In this document: one piece after another, positions 28,762-38,157 of the stretch
How the letters are laid out: every line of letters starts with the position of its first letter
Position numbering within the stretch: the first letter of the stretch is position 1
Assembly: GCF_002902845.1 (NCBI RefSeq)
Contig: NZ_PPTF01000005.1
Span: forward strand, 1-64,000
Direction: 5' to 3'
Length of the DNA: 64,000 nt
Source of the DNA: Chromobacterium sinusclupearum
GTDB taxonomy: Bacteria > Pseudomonadota > Gammaproteobacteria > Burkholderiales > Chromobacteriaceae
Translations under genes and position numbers: made by a program
The notes under the pieces: model-generated
What the model saw: only the letters and a program-made list of their open reading frames with translations
Databases searched by the model: none
What the model was told of the DNA's origin: nothing

Positions 28762-30789
28762 TCAGGTCGACGGCGGCAGGGCGATACGCAGCGGCGTCGG
28801 ATTCGGCGGATCGCTCACAGTGACGCTAGGCGCCCGCTTGGCCATTACCTCGCGGTAGGCCTGCCAGGCCTTGTCGTACACCACCTCGCCGACGGCGAAG
28901 TCCAGCGTCTGCGGCAAGGGCTGGCTGGCATGCTCCGGCCCGACAAAGTCGTACAACTTCATCTTGCCCTGGCTGGGGAATAGTTGCGACGCCGAGATAG
29001 GCACCGCGCAGCCGCCGAAGCTGGCGCACTTGTTGTCGCTGGGGGCGCTATACAGATCAGACCCCGGCGTCGGCGACGGTCCGCCGCATTGGCCGCAGGA
29101 AGCGCCTGCGGCATGCGCGTGCATCGTCGGCGCGGCTCGGCGCATCGCCGAACAGGAGCCGCCGCCGCTATCGCTCTGGACAAAGCCGCAGCCGCCTTCA
29201 GCCTTGCAACTATTGGAGCCGCGACAGGTGTGGTAGATCTCGATGGCGGCGCAAGTTTGGTCGGACGACCCATCAAGACTCATGCCCTGGCAGGCATGGT
29301 ACAACCTACCGGCCTCGCGCTGCCCCACGCCCAGCGATAAGTCCGGCGCCTTGCCGAACACTGCCCAGCACAAGGAGACGCGGTCGCCCGAACCCACCAT
29401 GGACGGATACGGGAAAGTCGCCTTTTGGTTTTCCCAATAGTTGTTCAGCACCGTAGTGATGCCTGCGATGGCGCCCACCGACACCTGGCTCAGTACCGAA
29501 TACATCGTTCGGTCCTGCCTCAAGGTATTCAACGCGTCTGCCACCTGGGCCGGAGCGGGAATGTTCTTAGGCGCGGTGGCGGGATTGTATTCGGCATTGG
29601 TCAGCATGCCTGCCGTCCAGCGGTTGCCGCGGGCATGCCATTGCTCCCAGGTCTCGATCCGGCTTAGCAGCAGGTACAGTTCGGTAAAACGCTCGTAATG
29701 GGTCCACTCCGAACTGTCGCAGCGCGCGGCCGCGTCCGCCGAAGGCACTTGCCCGCCGGCGCCGTCATAAGACGGGTAATCCACATCCAACGCGGTGCGA
29801 TCTTCCCGGTACGGCTCCTTCACCTCCTGCAAGAGGGCGCCGCGGCGGTAGCGTCGCAGGCTGATTTCGGCGCCCTCGCCCTGGTCGGTGATGGCCGCCA
29901 TCATGTCTATGGCCTTGTTGAACGAGCGGTCGCCATCCGTAAAGTCCTCCCGCGTGAACAGCGTGGACATCTGCGGAAACTCTTTCATCGGATGGCTCGG
30001 ATTGCTGGCGCCATGGACATTGAACAAGTCCTGCTGCACCGAATCCGACGCCGCCAATTTGTCCCACAGCGTCTTGCCGTCGGTGTATTCGATGCTGATG
30101 TACTGAGCCAAGCATTCGTACATCCAGCCTATGGTGCCGAACATCGGCAGGTCTTGCACACCCATCGTCGGCTTCCAGCCGGCGAACGGCACCTGCGGGA
30201 AGTAGCGGGCCTGCACTTGCGGCGGCTGCTTGGACAGCTCGGCGCGGGCCGCGCCCTCCGGCTGCTCGATGGCCCGGAACAGGGCGATCTGGTTTTCATT
30301 GAGCGCTTCCAGGTTCACCTGGACGTTGCGGTAGGTATCGGTGTCGCGCAGATTGATGATGTGCGGCAGCACCGACTGCTGCGGCCCATAGCAGATCCAG
30401 CCCAGATCCTTGTCCACCAGCGCCGGCGGCGTGAAATCCGGCTTGACCCCCATGGCGGTAGCCAGGTTGCCGGCCATCTGCAGATGCAGCATTTCCTGGA
30501 TGAACACGCTGAAAATGATGTTGAAGGCGCGCTCGTTGTCGTTGCTCGCCTTGGCAACCGGCGCCGCGCCCGGCCACTGCCGGCCGCGATAGTAATCCTG
30601 GCCTTTGCTATTGATTTGGTGGGTGCCCTGAATCGAGTACATCGTGGTCATGTACAGCGGGATGGTGAACAACTCCACGCTGACGGCCGCCTGGATGATG
30701 GCGCGAGCGGCCGACTTGTCGCTTTCCAACTCGTTCAGACTGCGGTCGCAGATAGGCGCCATCCTGGCGCCGAGAACCGGAATTTCCAT
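28762..30789 (-). CDS. Ferritin-like protein (VioB-type PF12902) with an internal cysteine-rich segment
   Basis: A 675-residue protein. Residues 25-240 form a ferritin-like domain resembling that of VioB-type enzymes. Probable metal ligands are Glu39 in SVELFTIPLY, Glu99 and His102 in QEMLHLQ, and Glu225 and Glu234 in ECLAQYISIEY. A helical middle part is followed at 500-594 by ten cysteines (500, 513, 522, 528, 534, 546, 565, 568, 588, 594). These lie in a Gly/Ser-rich stretch with bufferin-like spacing, as in CRGSNSCKAEGGCG. A conserved-looking tail (KLYDFVGPEHASQPLP) follows. No signal peptide is seen. The ATG has a strong TAGGAGG site. It is the first gene of an operon with MNIO and DUF2063, so its cysteines are the likely modification target. 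Function unknown. Confidence 0.88.
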   Translation of the reverse strand: MEIPVLGARMAPICDRSLNELESDKSAARAIIQAAVSVELFTIPLYMTTMYSIQGTHQINSKGQDYYRGRQWPGAAPVAKASNDNERAFNIIFSVFIQEMLHLQMAGNLATAMGVKPDFTPPALVDKDLGWICYGPQQSVLPHIINLRDTDTYRNVQVNLEALNENQIALFRAIEQPEGAARAELSKQPPQVQARYFPQVPFAGWKPTMGVQDLPMFGTIGWMYECLAQYISIEYTDGKTLWDKLAASDSVQQDLFNVHGASNPSHPMKEFPQMSTLFTREDFTDGDRSFNKAIDMMAAITDQGEGAEISLRRYRRGALLQEVKEPYREDRTALDVDYPSYDGAGGQVPSADAAARCDSSEWTHYERFTELYLLLSRIETWEQWHARGNRWTAGMLTNAEYNPATAPKNIPAPAQVADALNTLRQDRTMYSVLSQVSVGAIAGITTVLNNYWENQKATFPYPSMVGSGDRVSLCWAVFGKAPDLSLGVGQREAGRLYHACQGMSLDGSSDQTCAAIEIYHTCRGSNSCKAEGGCGFVQSDSGGGSCSAMRRAAPTMHAHAAGASCGQCGGPSPTPGSDLYSAPSDNKCASFGGCAVPISASQLFPSQGKMKLYDFVGPEHASQPLPQTLDFAVGEVVYDKAWQAYREVMAKRAPSVTVSDPPNPTPLRIALPPST
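29008..29292 (-). other. Cysteine-rich segment inside the ferritin-like protein (residues 500-594)
   Basis: Ten of the 15 cysteines of the protein fall in these 95 residues, with CxxC (565/568), a C-x5-C-x5-C run (522/528/534) and a C-x5-C pair (588/594). The composition (Gly, Ser, Asn, Lys around Cys) recalls the substrate region of DUF2282-type bufferin precursors rather than an enzyme core. Confidence 0.7.
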
Positions 30790-30851
30790 CTCATCCTCCT
30801 AAGAGAGCGCGCAAGGCGCAAGGCTGGGCACTGCCTTATGAATTTAGAAAT

Positions 30852-30899
30852 TACTACTGGATATAAAAGCCCCGAATGGATATCTAAGGAATACTACTG
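30852..30899 (-). repeat. Direct repeat CAGTAGTA x2 in the promoter region of the MNIO operon
   Basis: Two copies (30899-30892 and 30859-30852 on the minus strand) are exactly 40 bp apart, about four helical turns, and lie 63-110 bases before the operon start. The surrounding DNA is A/T-rich. A regulator pair bound on one DNA face is possible; no clear -35/-10 set was found. Confidence 0.4.
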
Positions 30900-30948
30900 A
30901 CCTTAAGCGCAGCCTGGAAATCGGGACCAGGCCATTTTCCAGCCGCAG

Positions 30949-30979
30949 AAAAACCCCGCCTGCGTCGCACGGCGGGGTT
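30949..30979 (-). terminator. Terminator downstream of the FAD-dependent dehydrogenase gene
   Basis: The stem AACCCCGCC and GGCGGGGTT is followed on the minus strand by a run of five T residues, 22 bases after the stop codon. Confidence 0.87.
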
Positions 30980-31000
30980 GTATGCAGCCCGGACAGTGGC

Positions 31001-32605
31001 TTAGCGTCCGCCCAGAATGGCCTGCGCCACCGCCTCGGCGATCTTGATGCCGTCCACGCCCGCCGACAGAATGCCGCCGGCGTAGCCGGCGCCCTCGCCG
31101 GCTGGGAACAGCCCCTTGACGTTCAGGCTCTGGTAGTCGTCGCCGCGCGTGATGCGTAGCGGCGAGCTGGTACGGGTTTCCAGGCCAGTCAGCACCGCAT
31201 CGTGCAGATCATAACCGCGGATCTGGCGCGCAAAATGCGGAATCGCCTCGCGCATCGCCTCCACGCAGAAGTCCGGCAGAATGCGCGCGAGGTCCGTCAT
31301 AGTCACGCCCGGCTTGTACGACGGCTCTACCTCGCCCAGCTTGGTGGACGGTTTGCCGGCCATGAAGTCGCCCAATAGCTGCGCAGGCGCGAAGTAGTCG
31401 CCGCCGCCCAGGTCGTAGGCCTTGCTTTCCAACTCGCGCTGGAAATCCAGACCGGCGAGCGGGCCGCCCGGATAATCGACTTCCGGCGAGATGCTGACCA
31501 CGAAGCCGGAATTGGCGTTGCGCTCGTTGCGCGAATACTGGCTCATGCCGTTGGTGACCACGCGTTTCTCTTCCGAGGTGGCCGCCACCACGGTGCCGCC
31601 CGGGCACATGCAGAAGCTGTACACCGCGCGGCCGTTGCTGGCGTGGTGCACCAGCTTGTAATCGGCGGCGCCCAGGATGGGATGGCCGGCATACTTGCCC
31701 CAGCGCGCCTGGTCTATCAGCGATTGCGGGTGTTCTATGCGCACACCGATGGAAAACGGCTTGGCCTCCATATACACACCTCGCTTTTCCAGCATCTGGA
31801 AGGTGTCGCGCGCGCTGTGGCCCAGGGCCAGCACCACGTAATCGCTGAGCACCTCGCCGCCATCGGCCAGCTTCACGCCGCGGATGCGGCCGTTTTCCAG
31901 AATCACGTCGTCGACGCGCTGCTCGAAGCGGATTTCGCCGCCAAGGGCGATGATCTCGGCGCGCATATTCTCCACCATGCTGACAAGGCGGAAGGTGCCG
32001 ATGTGCGGACGGGCCAAGTAAAGGATTTCTTCCGGCGCGCCGGCCTTGACGAACTCGGTCAGCACCTTGCGGCCCAGATGGCGCGGGTCTTTGATCTGGC
32101 TGTACAGTTTGCCGTCGGAGAAGGTGCCGGCGCCGCCTTCGCCGTATTGCACATTGGATTCGGTATTGAGCTGGCTCTTGCGCCACAGGCCCCAGGTATC
32201 CTTGGTGCGCTGGCGCACTTCCTTGCCGCGCTCCAGTACGATGGGCTTGAAGCCCATTTGGGCCAGGATCAGCGCGGCGAAAATGCCGCAGGGGCCGAAG
32301 CCGACCACCACCGGCCGCTGCTTCAGCTCGGCCGGTGCCTGGCCGACATAGTAGTAGTTTGTGTCAGGCGTGGGCGCCACGCGGCGATCGCCCTTGAAAC
32401 GGGCGAACAGCTTGTCTTCATTGGCCACATCGACATCAATGATGTAGACCAGGCTCATCACGCCCTTGCGCGCGTCGTAGCTGCGCTTGAACACGGTAAA
32501 ACCGCGAACGTCTTCGGCCGCCACTTTCAGAAAATCCGCCACGGCTGCGGCCAGCTCCTCCGGAGTATGATCCAGCGGCAGTTTCAGTTCGGAAATACGC
32601 AACAT
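31001..32605 (-). CDS. FAD-dependent dehydrogenase (COG2509-type)
   Basis: A 534-residue flavoprotein. The N-terminal region of about 90 residues is a small alpha-beta domain. It is followed by the FAD-binding signature VVVGFGPCGIFAALILAQMG at about 99-118, the GEGGAGTFSDGKL segment, and a C-terminal FAD contact GLFPAGEGAGYAGGILSAGVDG. This pattern matches the uncharacterised dehydrogenases of COG2509, found alone in many bacteria. Substrate and electron partner are not known. The gene is monocistronic, with a strong terminator after it. Confidence 0.88.
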   Translation of the reverse strand: MLRISELKLPLDHTPEELAAAVADFLKVAAEDVRGFTVFKRSYDARKGVMSLVYIIDVDVANEDKLFARFKGDRRVAPTPDTNYYYVGQAPAELKQRPVVVGFGPCGIFAALILAQMGFKPIVLERGKEVRQRTKDTWGLWRKSQLNTESNVQYGEGGAGTFSDGKLYSQIKDPRHLGRKVLTEFVKAGAPEEILYLARPHIGTFRLVSMVENMRAEIIALGGEIRFEQRVDDVILENGRIRGVKLADGGEVLSDYVVLALGHSARDTFQMLEKRGVYMEAKPFSIGVRIEHPQSLIDQARWGKYAGHPILGAADYKLVHHASNGRAVYSFCMCPGGTVVAATSEEKRVVTNGMSQYSRNERNANSGFVVSISPEVDYPGGPLAGLDFQRELESKAYDLGGGDYFAPAQLLGDFMAGKPSTKLGEVEPSYKPGVTMTDLARILPDFCVEAMREAIPHFARQIRGYDLHDAVLTGLETRTSSPLRITRGDDYQSLNVKGLFPAGEGAGYAGGILSAGVDGIKIAEAVAQAILGGR

Positions 32606-32695
32606 AAAAATCCAGTACCAGGTTGGTGTCTATTCAACGAGGCGCCATTGTAGCGGCAAACGGACGCGGCGGCACGACCCAGGTCAAGCCGCCGA

Positions 32696-32724
32696 TTGCA
32701 ATGCGTTCGGATGTTGACTATAGC
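32696..32724 (+). promoter_or_regulatory. Sigma70-like promoter of the NTF2-like gene
   Basis: TTGCAA at 32696-32701, a 17-base spacer and TATAGC at 32719-32724 would start transcription about 143 bases before the ATG at 32874. A CTATA-N8-TATAG dyad (32718-32735) overlaps the -10. Confidence 0.5.
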
Positions 32725-32873
32725 CTTCTGTATAGTTCCCGCCGTCCGCCTATGGACTCCTGATGACAGCCGACGGCCCGCACCACCATTCCCCGCCCGC
32801 CTCCGCTCTGCGCCAAAGACGCGGCAGGCCTGCATGGGCGCACCGAAGATTTTGGCGTATCAGGAGCAAGACC

Positions 32874-33203
32874 ATGAATCTGGAAATGCTGACGCAACCG
32901 ATCATCCGATCAGCAATACAGGCATTGCAGCAGGGAGACCACTCCGCGTGGCTGGCTCAATTCAGCCCGGACCTCACCTTCACCGACGAGGGTCTGCCCG
33001 CCAACTTCCTCAAGTTCAGCGAACACGCCATGGGGCATGAGCGCTTCACGCGCATAGACCGCGTGGAGAATCAGGGCTTGGATATCTATGGAGCCTTCCA
33101 CAGCGACCGCTGGGGAGATTTCGAGACCTTCTTCAAATTCCAGCTGGGCGGCGACGGCAAGATCCGCCAACTGGACATCGGCCAAGTCAGCCCCTTGGGC
33201 TAA
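32874..33203 (+). CDS. Small NTF2/SnoaL-like fold protein
   Basis: A 109-residue protein with the helix-then-curved-sheet pattern of NTF2-like or SnoaL-like proteins: SAIQALQQGDHSAWLAQFSP, then DLTFTDEGLPANF, and a sheet region ending in FFKFQLGGDGKIRQLDIGQV. Members serve as small-molecule binding pockets or enzymes; no catalytic residues can be assigned. I chose the ATG at 32874 because GGAG lies eight bases ahead; longer frames lack a site. It stands alone between the FAD dehydrogenase and a convergent small gene. Confidence 0.75.
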   Translation: MNLEMLTQPIIRSAIQALQQGDHSAWLAQFSPDLTFTDEGLPANFLKFSEHAMGHERFTRIDRVENQGLDIYGAFHSDRWGDFETFFKFQLGGDGKIRQLDIGQVSPLG

Positions 33204-33261
33204 CCCGGCTCCGGCGTATGAAAGCGGCGCCTTCGCGGTGCCGCAAGCCTTGCACGCCGGC

Positions 33262-33477
33262 TCAAGCCACCCGCGCCAGCCTGCCGCCGTCTTCGTCCGG
33301 CGATTCGAAGCGCTTCCAGTCCACGATCATCACCTGGCTCAGGCCGCAATCGCGCGCCAACTGCGCTTCTATCTCTTCCAAGACCATATGCCCATGAATC
33401 ACGCCGTTGATGACGACTTCGGCGCGGCGCATCACGCTATCGTCCGCGCTGACAAACCAGATGCAGTAACGACTCAT
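33262..33477 (-). CDS. Small hypothetical protein (71 aa)
   Basis: A 71-residue protein beginning MSRYCIWFVSADDSVMRRAE, with a mixed alpha-beta appearance and no signal peptide. A good GGAGG ribosome site lies seven bases before the ATG at 33477. No family is recognised. It is separated from the upstream glycosylase gene by 139 bases, so it may have its own promoter. Confidence 0.65.
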   Translation of the reverse strand: MSRYCIWFVSADDSVMRRAEVVINGVIHGHMVLEEIEAQLARDCGLSQVMIVDWKRFESPDEDGGRLARVA

Positions 33478-33616
33478 CGGCAATCCTCCGGCTGGTGGTG
33501 CTGCGACACTGATGGAGATGTAAATATGGTCTGAATTGCCACTGCGCCGCAAGCCCGAATGCGCGCGATGCCGTTTTCCGCTGCGGCGGCATGGCAAACA
33601 CGCCACGCCTTGCGCC

Positions 33617-34120
33617 TTATCGCGCCAGCGCCTCACGCAAGACAGACCAAGCCTGAGCCTTGGCCTCGAGCGGCAAGGTATGCGCCGGACTGGACGACGG
33701 CAGATCGATCAGCAGCAGATCGTCGCCGCAAGACTTCAACTGCCGCCGGCCGATTTTGGCTGCCGTGCCGCCGTTGAACGCCACGGCGCGCAGCGCCGGC
33801 AGCCCGCCCAGCAAATCAAGCAGCGCATTATGTTTCTGATTGCGGATGGCGGCGTCCAGGCTGCCCTTGCGCTCGGCCTGCGCGATGACGTCCCACAAGC
33901 CCACGCCATGGGCCAACAACGATTCCAATCTCGCGGGGTATGGCAGCGCGCGCAGATCGACGCGAATGACCGCGCCCAGCAGTTCCCAGAATTTATTGTG
34001 GGGATACGCGTAATACTGCCCGGCGGCCAAAGAGGCGTCGCCGGGCAGCGAACCCAGGATCAGCAAACGGGTATGGCTGTTTACCACCGGGGCAAAGCAG
34101 CGCTTGTCTCCTGGCGACAT
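33617..34120 (-). CDS. DNA-deoxyinosine (hypoxanthine-DNA) glycosylase
   Basis: A 167-residue member of the uracil-DNA glycosylase superfamily, family 6. Visible signatures are RLLILGSLPGDASLAAGQYYAYPHNKFW cut into ILGSLPGDASL and YYAYPHNKFWELL, the GVGLWDVI segment, the NGGTAA motif and the C-terminal PSSSPAH. These enzymes remove hypoxanthine that arises from adenine deamination. The gene begins three bases after the rnhB stop, so it is probably co-transcribed with it at the end of the lpx series. The ribosome site is weak. Confidence 0.85.
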   Translation of the reverse strand: MSPGDKRCFAPVVNSHTRLLILGSLPGDASLAAGQYYAYPHNKFWELLGAVIRVDLRALPYPARLESLLAHGVGLWDVIAQAERKGSLDAAIRNQKHNALLDLLGGLPALRAVAFNGGTAAKIGRRQLKSCGDDLLLIDLPSSSPAHTLPLEAKAQAWSVLREALAR

Positions 34121-34123
34121 ATC

Positions 34124-34720
34124 TCAGAACAGCTGTCCCTGCTGACGCGCCAGCCAGGCCTTGACCGGGCCAAAGGTCTTGCGATGCGCCGGCAGGATGC
34201 CGTGGGATTCGATCGCCGCCAGATGCTCCGCCGTGGGATAGCCCTTGTGGCGGGCGAAGCCGTATTGCGGGTGCAGGACATCCAGCGCCACCAGTTCGGC
34301 GTCGCGCGCGGTCTTGGCCAGGATGGACGCGGCGGAAATGGCCGCGACCTTGGCATCGCCCTTGACGATGGCCTCCCCCGGAACCGGCAGTTGCTTGGGC
34401 ACGCGATTGCCGTCTATCTGCGCCAATGCCGGCCGTACCGACAATCCTTCCACCGCGCGCGTCATCGCCAGCATGGTCGCCTGCAGGATATTGAGCTTGT
34501 CGATCTCGTCCACGCTGGCGCTGGCGATGCACCAAGCCAGCGCGTCGCGCTTGATCAGCTCGGCCAGCGCGTCGCGCCTCGCCTCGCTCAGCACCTTGGA
34601 ATCAGCCAGGCCGTCAATGGGCTTGGCCGGGTCCAAAATGACCGCCGCGGCGAATACCGCGCCAGCCAGCGGCCCCCGGCCGGCTTCGTCCACGCCGGCC
34701 AGCAAGGGACTCAATTGCAT
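34124..34720 (-). CDS. rnhB: Ribonuclease HII
   Basis: A 198-residue RNase HII of usual length. The acidic active-site motifs are present: [14 protein letters not shown] near the N-terminus, then IDGNRVP, and the [12 protein letters not shown] segment. It cuts RNA at ribonucleotides embedded in DNA. The ATG at 34720 overlaps the lpxB end by ten bases. An open frame in the same phase extends far upstream, but only the part from 34720 has RNase HII similarity. The lpxB-rnhB order is common in proteobacteria. Confidence 0.96.
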   Translation of the reverse strand: MQLSPLLAGVDEAGRGPLAGAVFAAAVILDPAKPIDGLADSKVLSEARRDALAELIKRDALAWCIASASVDEIDKLNILQATMLAMTRAVEGLSVRPALAQIDGNRVPKQLPVPGEAIVKGDAKVAAISAASILAKTARDAELVALDVLHPQYGFARHKGYPTAEHLAAIESHGILPAHRKTFGPVKAWLARQQGQLF

Positions 34721-35883
34721 CGCGCCACATCCAGCACCGCGCGGGCCGCGCGGTTGGCCGTATCCTGGCGCAGGGTCAGCTGCAGCTCGGTGAAAGTTTT
34801 GACCATGTCGGCCCGCGCCGCGGTATCGGTGTACAGCCGCTGCATCTCTTCGGCCAGTTTTTCCGGCGTTGCCTGCTTCTGCAACAGCTCGGGCACCACG
34901 AAGCGGCCGCACAGGATATTGGGCAGACCCACATACGGCAGCTTGATCTTGCGTTTGACCAATCGATAGGTCAGCGCCGACAGCTTGTAGCTGATGACCA
35001 TCGGCCGCTTGGTCAGCGCCACTTCCAGCGTGGCGGTGCCGCTGGTGACCAGCACCACGTCGCTGGCGATCATCGCCATCTGGGCATGGCCGAACAGTTT
35101 GCGGATGGGCAAATCGCGCGCCTTGAACTGATACAGCATGCGCTCGAACTGCTCCATCGTGGCGCGGGTGGCCAACGGCACCAGAAACTGCGCATCCGGA
35201 TATTGCCTGAGCAGCAGCCGGGCCGTATCCAGATAGACCGGCACCATGTATTCCAGCTCGCTCTGCCGGCTGCCCGGCATCAGGGTGAATACCGGCACAT
35301 CCAGCGGCAGGCCCAGTTGATCGCGCATCGCCTCCTGATCCGGTTCCAGCGGGATCTCGCTGGCCAGCGGATGGCCGACATACGTCACCGGGATGCCCGC
35401 CTGGCGGTACAGCGGCGGCTCCATCGGGAACAGGCACAGCACATGGTTGGCCGCGTGGCCGATTTTCTGGATGCGCTCCGGCCGCCAGGCCCATATCGAC
35501 GGGCTGACATAGTGCACGGTTTGCACGCCGCCCTTCTTCAACGCGGCCTCCAGCCCCAAATTGAAGTCGGGCGCGTCGATGCCGATGAAGACGTCCGGCC
35601 GTTCCGTCAGCAGCTGCTCGCGCAGCTGGCGACGGATGCGCAGCAGTTCCGGCAGGCTTTTCAGCACCTCGGAATAACCGCGCACCGCCAGCTTCTCCTG
35701 CGGCACCATGCTGTGAAAACCGCGGGACTCCATGCGCGGGCCGCCGATGCCGGCGAATTCGATATCGCTGCGGTGCGCCCGCAGCGCGTCCATCAGATGA
35801 GCGCCCAATAGGTCGCCCGAGGCCTCGCCGGCCACCATGGCCACCTTCAGGGCGCCTTTGCGCTTGAACAGGTGATCGCTCAT
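34711..35883 (-). CDS. lpxB: Lipid A disaccharide synthase
   Basis: A 390-residue glycosyltransferase. The N-terminal [18 protein letters not shown] motif and central [14 protein letters not shown] and [14 protein letters not shown] motifs are diagnostic of LpxB. It joins lipid X and UDP-diacylglucosamine on the inner face of the inner membrane. The ATG at 35883 lies four bases after the lpxA stop; a frame opening at 35919 would extend into lpxA. Confidence 0.97.
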   Translation of the reverse strand: MSDHLFKRKGALKVAMVAGEASGDLLGAHLMDALRAHRSDIEFAGIGGPRMESRGFHSMVPQEKLAVRGYSEVLKSLPELLRIRRQLREQLLTERPDVFIGIDAPDFNLGLEAALKKGGVQTVHYVSPSIWAWRPERIQKIGHAANHVLCLFPMEPPLYRQAGIPVTYVGHPLASEIPLEPDQEAMRDQLGLPLDVPVFTLMPGSRQSELEYMVPVYLDTARLLLRQYPDAQFLVPLATRATMEQFERMLYQFKARDLPIRKLFGHAQMAMIASDVVLVTSGTATLEVALTKRPMVISYKLSALTYRLVKRKIKLPYVGLPNILCGRFVVPELLQKQATPEKLAEEMQRLYTDTAARADMVKTFTELQLTLRQDTANRAARAVLDVARCN

Positions 35884-35887
35884 AAGC

Positions 35888-36664
35888 TCAGCGGATGATT
35901 CCTCGCGCCGATTGACCAAAGAAACGCACGAACGGCTCCAGCTCGGCGTGGCCTTCGCCAGCCTCGGCCAGGATGGCGGCCTTGGCCTCGTCGTAGCTCA
36001 AACCCTGGCGGTACAGGGTTTTGTAGGCGTTGCGCACGCGGCGGATCTGATCCGGCGTGAAGCCGCGGCGCTTCATGCCTTCCGCGTTGATGCCGGAAGG
36101 CACGGCGCGGTTGCCGTGCGCGGTCACATAGGCAGGGATGTCCTGCGCCACGGCGCTGGCGAACGCCGTCATCGCATGTTCGCCCACGATGACAAACTGG
36201 TGCACGCTGGTGAAACCGCCCAGGAAGACCCAGTCCCCCAGATGCACGTGCCCCGCCAGCGTGGCGTTGTTGGCCAGGATGATGTGGCTGCCGACCTGGC
36301 AATCATGGGCGATGTGCACATAGGCCATGATCCAGTTGTCGTTGCCGATGCGGGTGACGCCCCCATCCTGCACCGTGCCGGTATTGAAGGTGCAGAATTC
36401 GCGGATGGTGTTGTTGTCGCCGATTTCCAGCCGTGTCGGCTCGCCGGCGTACTTCAGGTCCTGCGGCATGGCACCCAGCGAACAGAACTGGAACACGCGG
36501 TTGTTCTTGCCGATGCGGGTATGGCCCTCGATCACCACATGCGGGCCGATCCAGCTGCCGCTGTCTATGCTGACATTTGGGCCGATGATGGAGTAGGCAC
36601 CGATTTCCACGTCATCAGCAATCTGCGCCTTCGGGTCAACGATGGCGGTCGGATGAATGGTCAT
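35888..36664 (-). CDS. lpxA: UDP-GlcNAc O-acyltransferase LpxA
   Basis: A 258-residue left-handed beta-helix acyltransferase. Hexapeptide repeats run from the N-terminus ([20 protein letters not shown] onward), with the catalytic His120 in VHIAHDC and the usual C-terminal helices. It starts lipid A synthesis by adding an acyl chain to UDP-GlcNAc. The ATG lies one base after the fabZ stop, in the standard lpxD-fabZ-lpxA-lpxB order. Confidence 0.97.
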   Translation of the reverse strand: MTIHPTAIVDPKAQIADDVEIGAYSIIGPNVSIDSGSWIGPHVVIEGHTRIGKNNRVFQFCSLGAMPQDLKYAGEPTRLEIGDNNTIREFCTFNTGTVQDGGVTRIGNDNWIMAYVHIAHDCQVGSHIILANNATLAGHVHLGDWVFLGGFTSVHQFVIVGEHAMTAFASAVAQDIPAYVTAHGNRAVPSGINAEGMKRRGFTPDQIRRVRNAYKTLYRQGLSYDEAKAAILAEAGEGHAELEPFVRFFGQSARGIIR

Positions 36665-36665
36665 A

Positions 36666-37118
36666 TCACACCTCGCGTTTGGCGCACATGATTTCCGCTT
36701 CGCACGCCACCTGGCCGTCCACCAGCGCGCGGGCCGAGTACTTGCCGATGCCGCGCTTCAGCGCCATCTGCTCCACCTCGAATACCAGCTGGTCGCCCGG
36801 CACGACCTGGCGCTTGAAGCGGGCGTTGTCGATGCCGACGAAGAAATACAACTCGTTTTCGGCGCGCTCGCCCTGGCTCTTGATCGCCAGAATGCCGGCG
36901 GCCTGCGCCAGCGCTTCGATGATCAGCACGCCCGGCATCACCGGATACTGTTCAAAGTGGCCCGCGAAGAACGGCTCATTGATGGTCACGTTCTTCAAGG
37001 CCTTGATGCGGGTATTGGCTTCGAATTCGGTGACGCGGTCTACCAGCAGGAACGGATAGCGATGCGGCAGGTAGCGCATGATCTCGCGGACGTCGATCGA
37101 GACAGCGTGTTCACTCAT
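36666..37118 (-). CDS. fabZ: 3-hydroxyacyl-ACP dehydratase FabZ
   Basis: A 150-residue hot-dog fold dehydratase. Active-site residues are His54 in [14 protein letters not shown] and Glu68 in [10 protein letters not shown]. It draws 3-hydroxyacyl-ACP into fatty-acid elongation, competing with LpxA and LpxD for the same substrate. The gene overlaps the lpxD 3' end by eight bases and precedes lpxA. Confidence 0.97.
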   Translation of the reverse strand: MSEHAVSIDVREIMRYLPHRYPFLLVDRVTEFEANTRIKALKNVTINEPFFAGHFEQYPVMPGVLIIEALAQAAGILAIKSQGERAENELYFFVGIDNARFKRQVVPGDQLVFEVEQMALKRGIGKYSARALVDGQVACEAEIMCAKREV

Positions 37119-38157
37119 GAGGTTCTTCCTTCGAATTTTTCAATGTTTCCAGTTCTCGCTCAAGCTGCTTGATGCGCTTGGCGAAATCATCCAGATGGCG
37201 GACATGGACGGCATTGGCCAACCAGTCCTTCATGCTTTGCAGGGGGTAGGACGAGGCATAAGTGCCCGCTTCCTTGATCGATTTCGACACTAGGGTGCCG
37301 CCGCCGATATGTGTGCGATCCGCCACGTCGATGTGGCCGACGAACATCGCCGCGCCGCCCACTGTGCAGCGCGCGCCGATCTTGGTGCTGCCGGCGATGC
37401 CGACGCAACCGGCGATGGCGGTGTGCTCGCCGATTTCCACGTTATGGGCGATCTGCACCAGGTTGTCTATCTTGGCGCCTTTACGGATCACCGTATCCAC
37501 CAGCGCGCCGCGGTCCACCGTGGTATTGGCGCCGATTTCCACGTCGTCTTCCAGCACTACCCGGCCGGTCTGCGGAATCTTGAACCAGTGGTCCTTGTCC
37601 CAGGCCAGGCCGAAGCCATCGCCGCCGATCACGCTGCCGGAATGCACGCCGACGCGGTTGCCGATCACGCAGCCATGATAAACCGTGACATTGGGGTACA
37701 GCGTGACGTCGTCGCCAAGCACGCAGCCGTCGCCGACCACCACGCCGGGCATCAGCCGGCAGCGCTCGCCGATGACGACATCGTCGCCGATGGTGACGTT
37801 GGCGGCGATCTCGCAGCTCTGGCCAATCCGGCAGCCCTCTCCCACCACCGCGCGCGGATGAATGCCGGCGCGCGGCGCTTTGGGCGGATGAAACAAGGTG
37901 GCCAGCCGCGCAAAATACAGGTAAGGATCCGCGGTGACGATCAGCGAGCGGCCATCAAGCTCGGCTGCGAGCGCCTCGGTTACGATCAGCGCGCCAGCCG
38001 CGCTTGCCAGCATCTGGCGGCGGAACTTGGCGCTGGCGACAAAGGCCACCTCGCCGGCGACGGCGCTTTCCAGCGGCGCCAGCCGCTCGACTGCCAGATC
38101 CGGGCCGCGCAGCTCGCCGCCCAGTTGTTCAACGATGTATGCGAGTGTGTAGGACAT
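37111..38157 (-). CDS. lpxD: UDP-3-O-acylglucosamine N-acyltransferase
   Basis: A 348-residue acyltransferase. An N-terminal uridine-binding domain ([17 protein letters not shown]) is followed by hexapeptide repeats forming a beta-helix and a C-terminal helix. It adds the second acyl chain in lipid A synthesis. The ATG at 38157 has no recognisable ribosome site. An intrinsic-terminator structure ends directly before it, so expression may depend on readthrough or coupling from skp. Confidence 0.96.
   Translation of the reverse strand: MSYTLAYIVEQLGGELRGPDLAVERLAPLESAVAGEVAFVASAKFRRQMLASAAGALIVTEALAAELDGRSLIVTADPYLYFARLATLFHPPKAPRAGIHPRAVVGEGCRIGQSCEIAANVTIGDDVVIGERCRLMPGVVVGDGCVLGDDVTLYPNVTVYHGCVIGNRVGVHSGSVIGGDGFGLAWDKDHWFKIPQTGRVVLEDDVEIGANTTVDRGALVDTVIRKGAKIDNLVQIAHNVEIGEHTAIAGCVGIAGSTKIGARCTVGGAAMFVGHIDVADRTHIGGGTLVSKSIKEAGTYASSYPLQSMKDWLANAVHVRHLDDFAKRIKQLERELETLKNSKEEPHE

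Noticed and set aside
34721..35494. In-frame upstream extension of rnhB
   Set aside because: The extension lies in another frame of lpxB and shows no protein similarity; RNase HII homology starts at 34720.
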